A DNA stretch of 64,000 bases from Thunnus maccoyii (taxonomy: Eukaryota > Chordata > Actinopteri > Scombriformes > Scombridae): NCBI RefSeq assembly GCF_910596095.1, contig NC_056540.1:17572501-17636500 (forward strand). The letters run 5' to 3'. Every line of letters starts with the position of its first letter. Position 1 is the stretch's first letter. The notes below the pieces were generated by a model, which worked only from the letters and a program-made list of their open reading frames with translations, ran no database searches and was not told the origin of the DNA. Made by a program: the position numbers and the translations under genes. Of this stretch, positions 1 through 11,611 are shown in pieces.

Positions 1-120
1 GTGCTTTACATGCAGAAGATATTTCCTCATTTGACATTGGTGATGGAGTGCTGTGCTTAACATGTCACCCCAAAATTTATCATAGGTGTTCAGTTTAGCT
101 GAGATCTAGTGACAGCAAAG

Positions 121-670
121 GCCAAAACACATTTACATGACTTTCATGCTCTTACAATTTCATTTGGCAGTTGCCTTTATCCAAAGCGACGTACATTAAT
201 ACAACAAGCAAGGATCTAGTCAGGAGGGAACAACGTGAGTAAGTGCCATGAAGCAAAGTTCAAGTCAAATAGGATGTAGGTACCAACAGGCAGTGCACAG
301 AGGCAATGCATAGAAGCAGATTCCCCCCACCCACCCCTTTTTAATACATCAGGTGTGGAGGCATTTGTGGAAAAGCTGGGTCCTAGGAATGGGGAGGGAC
401 TCTGCAGATCAAATGAAGCTTGGTTACTCGTTCCACCACTGGGGAACTACAGAAGAGAAGAGTCTAGCTAGTGACTTAAGGCCCTGTTGTGGTGGTTGTA
501 CCAGGTGCCTTTTATTGGCAGAGTAGTGAGCGTATACCTGAATGAGGGAGTTCAGGTAGGCAGGAGCTGTTTTACTTGCTGTTTTGTAAGCGAGCATCAA
601 GGTTTTGATTCTGATTCAGGCAGCAACTGGGAGCCAGTGGAGGGATATGAACAGTGAGGTGACATGCCTC
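121..670 (-). repeat. 3' end of a decayed non-LTR retrotransposon (LINE)
   Basis: Read on the minus strand, this stretch has the C-terminal end of a LINE reverse-transcriptase ORF. The motif SLHWLPVAA lies near 610-635. It is followed by an LAYKTASKTAPAYLN-like stretch, the usual region just before the end of fish L2/Rex-type ORF2, and the frame is broken by at least one stop. The 3' end near 160-195 carries the tail GTCGCTTTGGATAAAGGC, a motif repeated throughout fish genomes. The family name is left open. The motif is seen; the LINE assignment rests on similarity recalled from the family. Confidence 0.65.
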
Positions 671-703
671 TCAGTTACTCAAAGTCACTGAGTTACAACT
701 GTC

Positions 704-776
704 TGACCCTGACGTGATTTGAACATGCAACCTTATGATCAGGAGTCAGATTCAATACCGTCGCACCACAGAGTGC
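704..776 (-). repeat. tRNA-Trp-derived pseudo-tRNA, probable SINE-type head
   Basis: The minus strand reads like a whole tRNA-Trp. The A box resembles GTGGTGCGACGGTA and the anticodon arm resembles TCTGACTCCTGATCA. The B box and T arm contain GGTTGCATGTTCAAATCACG. The anticodon position reads CCT instead of the tRNA-Trp CCA, and the acceptor stem is degraded, so this is not a working tRNA. It lies about 35 bp upstream, in the minus-strand sense, of the LINE-type sequence at 121-670. That is the arrangement of a tRNA-headed retroposon. Confidence 0.65.
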
Positions 777-1077
777 TTTAGGGAGATGACATTTTGATCC
801 AAAGTCAATCCTCCAAGTCACTGAAGGCAACTGTGCATTTTATGTTACATAGCATAAGCTATGTGCTTGGATGGAGGCATCTGTTCTGTGGCAACTTTTC
901 TAGCCAGAAGGAACATAGAAAGCTTCAAAGCCATTTGCTGCAATAATCCTTATGAATCTTTTACACAGTTTTCCAGGATGTAACTGCTATTTTGACCAGT
1001 AAACATCTAGTTTTGTAAAATGCTTGCTGCCTTCTGAAGGGTAACAGTAGTCTTAAGCCAGAGTATTTGACAAGATC

Positions 1078-1083
1078 TTTATT
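1078..1083 (-). terminator. polyadenylation signal of the secreted Pro-rich protein gene
   Basis: AATAAA on the minus strand lies about 110 bp past the TAA stop of the gene that ends at 1192. It supports that strand and 3' end. Cleavage would be expected 10-30 bp further, near 1050-1065. Confidence 0.6.
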
Positions 1084-1191
1084 GAATTCAGAAAGCTTTG
1101 CTCATGCTGATGAGATCCACCACTTAGTATCTATGGCCCTGAAAGACAAGAATGAACATTAATACAAGTAACAATAAGGCTTAATATTGTT

Positions 1192-2492
1192 TTACAATGT
1201 CCAGCTTACTTTGCCTGGGTTGTATCCACCAGCTCGGGAATGAGAAGGAGCAGAAACCCCACCTCTTGCACGACCTTGTCCATAAGGAGCAATCACAGGA
1301 CGCTTCACAGGTGGCCTGGGGTCCTCAAAGCTCTGGGGGACTGCAAAGGTCTCAGTCTGCTGTGCAGGACCGGGGTTATCGGAGAAATGGTATCTGATGT
1401 AGTGAACGTCTTCCCAGTTGTTGCTTCCCTGCTCGTTGCTGCTGCTGTAGTGACTGACTGTGCCCGGAGGATACTGGCCGGTCAGGAACATGTAGTCGTA
1501 GTGAGGGTAAATATTCCAGCTTCCACCAATGCTGGACTCTGGCTGAGGTTGGCTGGTGAACCCTTGTCCAGCAGAGATTGGCGCTGGAGGAGGCAGAGGA
1601 GGGAGCAAGCCTTGTTCCTCGGTCTCCCTCTGGTAGTCACCGTTCTCAAAGGCTTCCTCAAAATGGGACAACTCTCCTGCCTGGTACACTGGTCCAGGTG
1701 GAGGAAGAGGTGGACTCACATTCTCAGGTCTACTGGAGCCAACGCCATGAGTGCCCACTGACATCTCACCCACAGAAGAGATACTGGGAGGTGCAACAAT
1801 CCAGTTGATGTCTGAGAAGAGGAATAAAGAGAAAATGAGTAGCAGGTTCCAACGAAGCCATGTTCAAGAATTTGAATCCAAGAGTAATCAATAAGCCAAG
1901 AGCTGCTGGTAATAACTGATCTAGATCCACAAGACAAATAGATTTGTTACCTCCTGAGGCAGGTTGGAAAGCAGCTCCAGGCTGTGTTGAGCTGGCAGGG
2001 CTGTTTGTCAAAGAACTACCGCCGTATCCTGACAGAGCAGGCCCAGAAGAGGAGCTAGAGCCAAAGGACGGTGCTGGTTTTCTCTGAACACCAGTCTGAG
2101 TGGAACTGGGCGCCCACTGTGGAGCAGGCAAATAAGCTGGTTCGGAGACTCCTTTAGAAGGAGCATTGTAAGGCATCGCAGCTACAGGTGCAGACTGGCT
2201 AGAGCCAAGATAAGGGCCAGCATTGGTGTTATAGCCTGGGGCTGAGCACAAAAGAAAAAGTTCATTAGAAGACAGTTCAACTGAAAACATAACGTCTTCC
2301 TGTAGTGGATGGTGATAGTTTACCATGCTTAAGAGGAGTGCAGCATATATCCACAATCAGCAAAGCAAAGAGGGAAGCCCTGTGATCATTTTAAAAAGAC
2401 AACACATCAACAAACATTTCCCAGCAAACATTTACAAGACTACTTGAAAAGACACCAACTGCTTACCCTGAGAAGAACCAAGCAGTCATCAT
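1192..2492 (-). CDS. secreted proline/serine/glycine-rich protein, four exons, function unknown
   Basis: Spliced minus-strand gene with coding exons 2492-2467, 2379-2324, 2241-1951 and 1811-1192. All junctions are GT-AG and in phase, giving 330 residues. ATG 2492 was chosen because exons 1 and 2 together encode a clear signal peptide: MMTAWFFSGASLFALLIVDI, followed by CCTPLKH. The mature part is low complexity: a Ser/Gly/Ala-rich segment (about 30-120), two PPLPPP blocks (about 155-210), then a less biased aromatic segment with YPHYDYMFLTGQYPPG and DVHYIRYHF. The C-terminus is basic and rich in Arg and Gly. No cysteines follow the first two mature ones, and no ZP or other domain is visible. 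It could be an extracellular-matrix or egg-coat-associated protein, but that is a guess from composition only. I do not recognise the family. Confidence 0.72.
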
Positions 2493-2519
2493 GTTGAAGG
2501 CCAAGACTAAAGAATCTGT

Positions 2520-3005
2520 CAAATGTGAAGGGTTATAAATGTTGCCAGAGATCAGCCTGACCAATCAGAGCCTAATCAGTTAATGATGGACAGCTGCTGG
2601 TGGATCGGCACTCAAATGTCAGCAATTAGTCTAACATGAGTCAGGTGCAAAAGGTTGATGGGTTCCCTTTGTTATCTCAGTTTGTGCAGGTGCTGGGTAA
2701 ATAAATTGATGTTTTATTTGTGTTTGCTGACATTTTGTTTGACAGATTTTTGTGGCTTTTTAAAAACCTAATTCAGACATTAATCCATTCAATTCCTCTG
2801 AAGTATACCTGACCACAATGTCACACTTCGGGCAAAGTTTTGTCCTTTTACTGTTAGGGCACTTTATGTAACACTGTGAAATTATGAAGAAATATTTCAC
2901 CAAATGACCTGAAATAAATGATGGAATAATAACTGCAATATCATATGGGAAATCTATCTAAGCCTGACATTGATTATCCTTTGTATCAATATACACATAG
3001 CTTGT
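2520..3005. other. intergenic sequence 5' of the secreted-protein gene
   Basis: No coding or repeat structure was recognised. On the minus strand a TTATAA sequence near 2535 lies about 45 bp upstream of the ATG at 2492 and could be a TATA-like element for that gene. This is weak evidence. Confidence 0.25.
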
Positions 3006-3013
3006 GTTAGTAC

Positions 3014-3331
3014 TAGGGCTGGGCAATATATTGATATTATATCGATATTGTGATATGAGACTAGATATTGTGATATGACATAACTGTCGTCTTTTCCTGG
3101 TTTTAAAGGCTGCATTACAGTAAATTGATGTAATTTTCTGAACTTACCAGACTGTTCTAGATGTTCTATTATTTGCCTTTAACCTCTTAGTCATTATATC
3201 CACATTACCGATGATTATTTATCAAAAATCTCATTGTGTACATATTTTGTGAAAGCACCAGTAGTCATCTCTACAATATTGATATCAAGGTATTTGGTCA
3301 AAAATGATTTCATCCATATTGCCCAGCCCTA
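3014..3331. mobile_element. hAT-type short non-autonomous element (MITE), 318 bp
   Basis: The ends are inverted repeats: TAGGGCTGGGCAATAT on the left and its complement ATATTGCCCAGCCCTA on the right. Both sides are flanked by the perfect 8-bp direct repeat GTTAGTAC (3006-3013 and 3332-3339). An 8-bp target duplication with TAGGG-type ends is the mark of hAT transposons. The inside is AT-rich and non-coding. The perfect duplication suggests modest age. Confidence 0.9.
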
Positions 3332-3519
3332 GTTAGTACCAACCTTCTTTCTACATTATGATTATTCTAGTTATTTTAATTTTACCAGTCTTTTTTTTAA
3401 TACTATGGCCATTTAACTCTGCTTACCCTGTATTTTATTTTTTTATTTCAGTTTTTTCCAGTTTATCATTATTACTTCAATAATTTGCGCTAAGTTTATT
3501 CATTCACATTCTCCTCCTG

Positions 3520-3590
3520 CCTGTTTTGAAAAGTGCTATATAAATAAAGTTTATTACTATTATTATTATAAATATTATTAATACTTTGAC
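3520..3590 (+). repeat. LINE 3' tail fragment
   Basis: Contains GAAAAGTGCTATATAAATAA, running into AAGTTTATTACTATTATTATT. This is the standard 3' terminus of fish L2/Rex-type LINEs, with its short tandem tail. Upstream sequence is too degraded to place. Confidence 0.55.
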
Positions 3591-5189
3591 AAAATGAGAA
3601 TAGACATAATAGATGATCTGTGAACATGTATTCGTCAGAGGCCATTTTTGCATCCACTTGTCTTCACCAGGTCTGTCTTTATGTCTTTAATGTGCATCAT
3701 AAGATAACAACATTGTTATTTTATCAGTTAAACTGACTGAACACTCTTTTGTCGGCCAGTTTATGTTTTGTGTTCAGTAAAATCCAACCGATCAGAGAGG
3801 ATCTTTGTGTCAAAATTTAATTCTTTGCACTATGAAAAACTTCAGGATCTATTTATCATTACATTTCATTATCAATCATGTTTTAATTGATGAAAGGCAA
3901 TACCAATACTCTCACAGGGATATGCAATGTTACTAAAAGACCATACGGGGGCGCCACAGACTAAACAACCCAAGCGTGTCCCTTTATTAGCTACACAGTA
4001 TTTTAACACATTATACAGTGTAAGGTGGTGGGCTAAATTGTTTAACTTTTTTATTGATTGTATTTATTTGTTCTAATATATTGCCAATCAGACAGAAAAT
4101 GGTGAGATGAGACAGCTGCAGCGTTTTTATTACTTTTTTATCATTTTATTTTATTATTATTATTTTATGAGAGTGGTGATGTCATTGGGTAATCTCAAAA
4201 TGGATTTAATTTAATTATATTGGAAGACTAACACATTTTCAAAACCTTTTAATACTGCAGCCCTGTTTTAAAATCTTATATTCAGTTTAATAACAAGAAC
4301 TCCAGGCAGTGGCCCTTTTCTATTACTTTGCAAAAGAGGTAATTTAATGTTTTCAGAGACTGTGCAGGAGGGCATTTGGACCTGGAGGAAGACCAGAGAT
4401 GGGTGCAGAGCAGCAGTACAGACTAATGTAGTTTATCAGAAAACGAAAAAAAGAAAAAAGCTGTCCACCCCGCCCAGCCTGTCAACAGCGGCCGCAGCAT
4501 GTGGGTCATCACATCCTATGGTTCAGACAATATGTGGATGGTATGGACAATAGGATCACGGTAGGAGGCCATAACATCACGTAAGTTTACATCCTGCCAT
4601 GAAAAGGCACCAGACATCACACAGCTATACATTGAAATAGATCAGAAGCTCTCTTTTCCGGGAGAAATCCTTATCCTATGCGCGACACTTAAGTCACAGC
4701 TTATTTTCTACACGGCTAATAAATGCATCTCAGTGTGGGCAGCAACCACAGACCAGCAATCAGCGCTGAGCAGGGTTGAGCAGACACTTAATGACAGTGT
4801 TTTTTGCAGCGTGAAGTCAGCGGAAGGGAGTTGTAGTCCTGAGTTTTTATGCATTGATTTTATCTGTGTCATTCAGACACTTTTAAGCATATCTAAGTCA
4901 TGCATCTGCTGTCAATGTTTGCTGTGCTGAACTTAAAGATCATGTAGCATGGACTGGAGCTTGGCCAGTCCTTATATAAACTGTAGCTTAATTGTGTGTA
5001 GTCTTACTATTATGTATGAGCTTGTGTGCTTAGAAAGAGAGAATGACTGGGCTGTTCAGCAATGTTAAACCACATCCTGGTAATAAATACATTTTTAAAA
5101 AGCATGCTGTATGGCTTCCCTACAAAGCAGAGATTTGCATCTGGGTGCCATAAAGGGCTGTGTGCAGTTTGAAGGTGCTCATCCTTGAC
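3591..5189. other. AT-rich intergenic sequence
   Basis: No supported gene, RNA or bounded element was seen. Short open frames here have no recognisable domain or splice support. Confidence 0.4.
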
Positions 5190-5197
5190 GTTTGGAT

Positions 5198-5566
5198 TAG
5201 AGCAGCAATGATTAGTCAATTTATCGATCAACAGAAAATGAATCTTCAACTATTTTGATAATAAATTATTAGTTTTTAGTCATTTTTTAAGTAAAAAAGG
5301 CCAAAATGATCTGGTTCCACCCTCTATAGTTAATACAGTATAATACAAATTAATATTTTTTTGGTTTCTTTAGTCTTCTTTGATAGTAAACTGAATATCT
5401 TTGGATTGATGACTGTTGGCTGGGATGAAACAAGACATTTGAGGATTTTACCGTGGGCTTTAGGAAACAGTGATCAACATTTTATACTGTTTTCTGACAT
5501 TTTATAGACCAAACGTTTAATCGAGAAAATAATTGATAATGGAAATAAATGTTAGTAACAGTCCTA
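5198..5566. mobile_element. hAT-type MITE of the GAGCTGCAAC family, 369 bp
   Basis: The left end is TAGAGCAGCAATGATTAGTC. The right end, ...GTTAGTAACAGTCCTA, is its degenerate complement. The 8-bp target duplication GTTTGGAT is perfect (5190-5197 and 5567-5574). The inside is AT-rich and carries the ATCGAT-rich subterminal sequence shared with the elements at 40409-40671 and 55454-55777. The family is common in fish genomes. Confidence 0.88.
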
Positions 5567-5574
5567 GTTTGGAT

Positions 5575-8495
5575 GCCACACAAGTTCACCTGATCTGTAT
5601 ACTGTATTTGGAATAAAAATAATCCATTTGAAATATGTAATAATGTCTATATAATCCTTTTGGAGCTTCCTCCCCAAAACAGAATGAGCGTGATAATCAT
5701 GTCTTTAAATCATGGCAGGACCCCAAAAGAAGGTCACAGGTCAGAAAAGTTTGAGAAATTGGCGTGGTGTTTGTAAAATGTTGTACTGTAGTATTTAGTA
5801 CTGGAAGCTGTAGTATCAGTAACAAATGTAACAAATCTTGTGCTTGTCCCTTAACCTTAAAAAACCTATACCCTTGCAAAATCATAATTAAGATTAATAT
5901 CAATAATAATTCTAATTGACTTTTGTGTGGCCAACAAGGAGGACTATTTCCCTATTATTATACATACTCCAATATAAGTTATGTCGCTGGATGAATAATT
6001 TAATATTTGATTGTGCACAGTAATAATCCATAATTCCCCTTAGAGACATAATACTATTTGAGTGCACACATTCCTACATAGGGGAAATGTATTGAACAAA
6101 AAAGTGGATTTCACAAAGAGAGAGATTGTCTTTCAGAGTTTATTCTGGGATCACACACGTATGCACACAGACTCAGTGTCTATGTTAGACAAAGAGCCCC
6201 GAACACAGACAAACAGTTGTACTAATAGTGGTAGCCACGCCTGTCACGGAGCACTCTGAACACTCTGTGATCTGTCTGTTACACACGCTGCGGCTGCATC
6301 CCGACTCATTACCTTTTTGCAGCACCCTGCTGATACTCGCCAGCAAACATCAAAGAACAAAATTAAATGTTCGGCTCACCACATTAAGGTACAGAACATC
6401 AACAGATATGAGAGTGCACAATCATCTTTCAAATGGAAATCGTCCACTTCACGTATATACCTAAGTATTACCAGATAAGGAGCTCATTTTCCATTACACA
6501 AATTAAAATAAAGTTAAATTACTGGATGCAAATCCACTGCTGTATGACTCATAGTCATCAGCAGACACTCGTATCCTCTATGGTGATATTCTGCCAGGCC
6601 TGGACTGTTGCCAGTTTCACTTCTTGCATTTTTCCGAGAGGTTTTTTTACCAGTTTGACGAGTCAAGATCATTCCAACATTCAGTCACTGTTTGTTGCAT
6701 GGTCTTTAGTTAAGTTAATTCTCCCTCAGAAACAGAAAATGTGTCACCCCCCTGCTATGCTATGCATGATGCACTCACTGTATGTGACTATCGTCAATGA
6801 ATCGACTTTAATTGACAGGGGTTTAGTATTTTTCTAGGGTTGAAATGCGTTGCTCTTGAACTTTTAAACATTAACCAGGTCGTCATTTCAGATGTGTGTT
6901 TAACCCCATCGGAGGGCGGAGAGACATTGATTTCTTCATACTCTGCTAGTGGAGGTATAGATTCAACGTGGGTAATTCAATCAAACTGAGTCCAGTCTCA
7001 TTCAGTTCAATGCATTTTATAAGTTTATACAATTCTGTTCGATCAAAAAATGTTATTTGTCCATGAGGGGGACATGAAGAAGCCCACATAGCATATGAAA
7101 TGTACAGTGTTATTATACAGTGCAATGTACTACATTGTCATTGAGAAACTCGAGACAGAGCAGGATATGATATCACATTTAGCGATTTTTGGGATTGTGT
7201 CAACTGGTTATTCTATTAATCATGTGGGGCATTTTATTTTTACTTTTCTCATATACTTTAAAAAGAAGAAGTGGTGGAAACATGGTGACGACATCTGTCT
7301 CAGAAGTTGCTAACGTTGGCACGATTTCAGAGTGTGTGTTCGACCGCAGATGCACACACTAACCCTTACCATCACAACTACATGGCTACCCTAATCATAA
7401 CCTAAACCCAAGGCTGGATTACGAAACCAGGGTCACTGTGTACAAACTAGTTTGTGTTTATGTGATCAACAGTAACTTTATGCTGACATGATAAGGTGGG
7501 TCCTGCTGATCTTGAGGCCCCCTTTCTTTAAGAGCTTTCTTGTGTGAAAATCAAGCTTTTGTACCTTAATTACTTCAGGCGATATTGTGCTTTATTAGTG
7601 CATATTACCAAACCTGGAGCTGTGTGTTATTCCATCAGAGGAATACTGTTCACACTGCACAGAGATGTGGAGGAACATTTGGTTAACAGGGGCCCAACAG
7701 CTCATTATTGACCTGGAGCCCTCTTGCAAGTTAAACTCTAAGCTTTACCCTAAAAACCAAGTCGTAACCCTCTAACAGCCCTTTGACCAGAGCACGTGTT
7801 TACATTACTCTCCTGTTTTCTTTTGCCACTCATCATAAGATACTTTGGACTTACAATCATTGATAAATTTACAGTGTCTGTGCCAGACTCTGGTCATTCT
7901 GACAAGTTTGAATACGCAGCTGATTTGTTGGACTCATCGTACTGTGAGCCGGAGTATTCAGAGAAAATAAAAGGAGCTAAGAATAATAAACTGTACAAAA
8001 CAATTTCCGCTGAAGGTCCACTTCTTTTCCTGTTCTCGCCTCTTTGACCATATCACAATCTTGTTCATTCAAGTCATTCTTGATCTTGGAAAAAGCACTT
8101 GACAAAAACATTTTTACTCACTTACTTGCTTGCTAGATTAACTTTTTAAAAATAAAGAAATTGGTTTGCAATGTGGAAACAAAATTTAACAGATGCAATA
8201 AAAACACGCAAAAAAACATGTATGTATATATGTTTTATGACATTAATGGAGGTTAGTGGCACAGAGGAGTACAGTATAAGCTTTATCATGCTGTGGCTGC
8301 ACACACAATACATGCAATCAGGATAAATCCATTCTTAATTTTGGTCTTCTCGGGATTTGTTGGCATTAGTGAGGAGATGAAATAATGCCAGCATTATCCT
8401 TTAAACTATAGTGAGTCTGTATTGTAAATAGAGAGAAATCATGTAGCCTTAAGACCTTTGTTTACCTTCTTTGTAGTTAGTATCTCTAGGCTTTG

Positions 8496-8498
<3 letters not shown>
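5575..8498. other. intergenic sequence without recognised features
   Basis: Several open frames of 60-135 codons occur, including one at 6433-6837 on plus. They lack domain signatures, signal peptides or credible exon borders, and codon use looks random. Nothing is supported as a gene. Confidence 0.4.

Positions 8499-8543
<45 letters not shown>
8499..8543. repeat. (CA)n microsatellite
   Basis: About 22 uninterrupted CA units. Confidence 0.95.
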
Positions 8544-8546
<3 letters not shown>

Positions 8547-8673
8547 GTAAGCTGGGTGAGTAATCTTTGTGAGTGATGTTTTGGGTAAAGACTCAGCCGT
8601 TGCTTTTAGGAAGTGCGTACCAGCTTCTTTGCGTGCTACTGTGTGTGTTAAGAGAGCTGTGTCTTGTGATCAG

Positions 8674-9294
8674 GTGGTGATAGTGGCAAAGCATTTACAG
8701 TGCATGAGGTCTTGTGAGTCGTGCTATAATTAAAGTAAAGACTTCCAGCAGTGACCAACAGTGACCTTCCCCTTCGACCGGGAGCAACCTGCTGGAGTAC
8801 ACTGACAGAAAAGAGATGTTTGAACATTATGCTAAGTATCTGGTTCTAATGATGAAGATTATGTATCAGCATGTGCTCTGATTGCTCATCTGCCATCGCA
8901 ACTGTCACATAGCAACAAACCTCTATATGCAAATTGATGCATTATTTTGTTCTGACTTGATCCCCTTTGTAGTAATGTCACTGCAGCCAATTTGTATCCC
9001 TCTTCACCAATGAAATAAGCCAAAGAAACAAACAAACAAAAAAAAAACTGAAATATAGAGGTTTGTTGCTATGTGACAGTTGCGATGGCAGATGAGCAAT
9101 CAGAGCACATGCTGATACATAATCTTCATCATTAGAACCAGATACTTAGCATAATGTTCAAACATCTCTTTTCTGTCAGTGTACTCCCGGTCGAAGGGGA
9201 AGGTCACTGTTGGTCACTGCTGGAAGTCTTTACTTTAATTATAGCACGACTCACAAGACCTCATGCACTGTAAACGCTTTGCCACTATCACCAC
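8674..9294. repeat. near-perfect large inverted repeat (palindrome)
   Basis: The left arm 8674-8928 (255 bp) and the right arm 9053-9294 (242 bp) are reverse complements around a 124-bp spacer. Read by eye, the arms differ by one substitution (GCATTTACAG against GCGTTTACAG) and one 13-bp block present only on the left. That block lies between two GAG triplets (...CCGGGAGCAACCTGCTGGAG...). No transposon-like terminal motif or target duplication was found. The arms carry no open frame that suggests a gene. This looks like a recent inverted duplication rather than an old foldback transposon. Confidence 0.93.
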
Positions 9295-9295
9295 T

Positions 9296-9355
9296 ATCAT
9301 ATATATATATATGATATACCACTATCATATACATATATATATATATATATGTATT
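9296..9355. repeat. (AT)n-rich simple repeat
   Basis: Alternating AT/TA runs directly border the right arm of the palindrome, interrupted by a second copy of ACCACTATCATAT. Confidence 0.85.
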
Positions 9356-9760
9356 ACTGTAACTCAGTCTGGGGGAGTATTCATCCCTCTAACTTTGTCC
9401 CTATTTTTCATCTTCAGAAACATCAGACTCATTCATCTCAACTATTGTTCTTCCAGTCAGACATCCTCAGTGTTTGTCAAATCAACCAACTACAGATCAC
9501 TTTATTTGTATGCAGTTCTTTGAATGGGACCCTTCCCTCATATTTCATGAACTGTATTCCTACAATCATCAATTTCACAATTATTTCACTCCAATGACTA
9601 TAAACTCAGGCCTCCTGTCTGCCGAACATCTCAATTACAGTTTGGTTTAATTGATGTTCTGCCATCTCATATTTTGAACTAAGCACCTGCACAATTTAAG
9701 AAAGCCGTTAAAGGTTTGTTTTTACCACATTGTTATCCTTATGGATTATCCTTGTAAACT
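9350..9760 (+). repeat. decayed LINE, C-terminal end of reverse-transcriptase ORF
   Basis: The plus frame reads YYCNSVWGSIHPSNF... FHLQKHQTH ... LQITLFVCSSLNGTLPSYF. This matches the block 'YCNxVWG...LQKRAVR...LPSYF' that ends the ORF of fish jockey/L2-like LINEs. Downstream, AATTTAAGAAAGCCGTTAAAGG matches the usual FKKxLKxFLL end in another frame. Stops and frame changes show it is dead. The family is inferred from memory of the motif. Confidence 0.6.
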
Positions 9761-11540
9761 GCCCAATAATAATTAGTCATTCAAATTGTATTTTCATTAC
9801 TTTGTGTACTTACTTTCTGCTTTTTTTCTCCATTCTAACAGAGTAAGGTACGCACTGGAAAGTGTCCTGATCAAGTCCCTCAGAGGGTTTTATGTACCTC
9901 TCCATCACATTTTCTGTTGTTTACGTACAGTATATATTAATTTGTATCTTTTGCATGTGCATATGTAAACAAATAGAAATCATAAAATCAAATCAAACAG
10001 CACTTGCTGAACCTCGACTCTGATCTGATTCCCCTCACTCTTCTCTCTTTTTGTCTTGTCTCTCCTTAAGAACACACCCTCAGTTTATACATACAGATGT
10101 AATCAAATACATTTCATGAAGATATTTGAATATTTCATGAATATTTGAAATGACACTTCCACTGTAATCACAAAAAACTAAGAAATGAACTAAGTTGGTA
10201 TTTCATTTACAGTTTATTAAATGGGTAATTTAGCATCCAACAATTTAGCTTTGCACTTCCATGAAGTAGGGGACTTGGTCGGAATTGATGCATCAGATAT
10301 TCAGACTTTTACTCTCTGAAGTGGGCCAAACTCCAAAATCCCTTGATCCTGCCCTCCCCATAATGCAATTTGACTTATATTGACTTATAAACCGTTTTTC
10401 CCTCCCTGTTTGCAATGCAGGCTTTTTGTCTACATATATAGTCGACAAGCTCATGCCAAGATGATTCGAGTGATGCCGCTCCTCCGGAGTCACAGAGGAC
10501 ATTTAACCACCTTTTTCGCACACAATGTGCTTCTAACAATGACTGGTATGTTGACTTTGACATACAAAGTGTCATCAAACAGCTCAAGTGACATTGGCAG
10601 GAGTTTCATTACAGCTCACATGCATGAATCATGCAGACCACCTAAAAAAAAGTCAAATTTCACTGAATATAAAAGGTGTCCCTGCATTATGATAACATAA
10701 GCAGCTGGACAAATTCTGACTATGATTGTCTCATGTTTCCACAAACAAAAACATATACCATCAGAATAATTGGACAGATGCTGTAATCCAATAAGATATA
10801 CCATCAGGTGTGTTCACTCTCAGGTTGAATATCGACTGAACTCATATGGTTTGGTAATTTCCAAATCTGATAACTTCCAACACAACTGAAAGGTTCAGAT
10901 GAGGTTTAACTTCTGTACTGTAGCTCCTTCTTTTAAACTTTCCCCTTTGTGTCTTCCATTTGTAAAATGTATGATTTACTTCTCGAGAGATACAGAAAAG
11001 TCGTGAGGTTTTCCTTTGGGGGAAGCCTGCAGCATCGTGGCAACAAGTCATGTGTTACTGAAGCATCATTTCTCACTCAGCCTGTTGAAGATTGATAAGG
11101 TCTATCAAGGATGCTTTGTTCATATGCATCCAGTTATGACACAGAGGGCCAGTTTCCACACAGCACTCACCATGTTGTCTTCTTGCGCGAGTCACATGAA
11201 CTTTTGGCTGAACCGGTTTTGCACTGCCAGCATCTACATTTGGAGAATGTCTAACTTCTTCACTGGTGCAGATGTTTGGCTTCCTGGGAATGCAGGACTG
11301 GTTATTTTCTGCAACTGAGGAGAGGAGTTTTCTCTTCAGCGCAGTAGAGAGAGTGACTGAGAGAGAGAATATGACAAAGGGGAGGGGAGGAGAGGGAGGG
11401 AACTGGTGAGGAAGAGGAAGGAGCTGAGTACATAAAGGAAGAGAGTGGGGCAAGAACATAGAGGTCAGGTTTCTGGGGAGACCCACAGAGGCTGAAGAGT
11501 ACTACAGAGAAAGTCTGAGTCACATTCTTTTTTAAAACCA
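9761..11540. other. intergenic sequence upstream of slc43a3
   Basis: No gene or element was recognised. A purine-rich stretch at 11340-11520 (GAGAGA/GGAGAGGG) lies just before the first candidate untranslated exon of slc43a3 and may hold its promoter. No clear TATA or CpG-rich block is seen. Confidence 0.3.
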
Positions 11541-11580
11541 GAGAAAACTGCAACTTAACAAAAGTGTTTTTGTCTTCCAG

Positions 11581-11611
11581 GATATCTCCTCTTTGTGGAT
11601 TCAAGAGAAAG
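11581..11611 (+). other. candidate 5' untranslated exon of slc43a3
   Basis: A pyrimidine tract and acceptor (TTTTTGTCTTCCAG) ends at 11580, and a possible donor (AAAG|GTACTT) lies at about 11611. A second candidate acceptor, TTTTTGGCAG, at 12023 opens the exon that holds the start codon. These borders are consensus matches only; transcript data would decide. Confidence 0.35.

Noticed and set aside
704-776. Functional tRNA-Trp gene
   Set aside because: The anticodon is changed to CCT, the acceptor stem does not pair, and it is linked to LINE sequence.
1240-1761. Long plus-strand open frame of 173 codons
   Set aside because: It is the antisense of the last exon of the minus-strand secreted-protein gene and has no coding features of its own.
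1766-2356. Continuous minus-strand frame through the secreted-protein gene, beginning with a TTG
   Set aside because: It reads through introns. The spliced model with ATG 2492 has GT-AG borders in phase and a proper signal peptide.
7116-7127. CAGTGCAATGTA, which contains the seed of the miR-130 family; human MIR130A lies near CLP1
   Set aside because: The bases after the seed do not match miR-130 or miR-301, and the flanks do not fold into a hairpin with a matching 5' arm.
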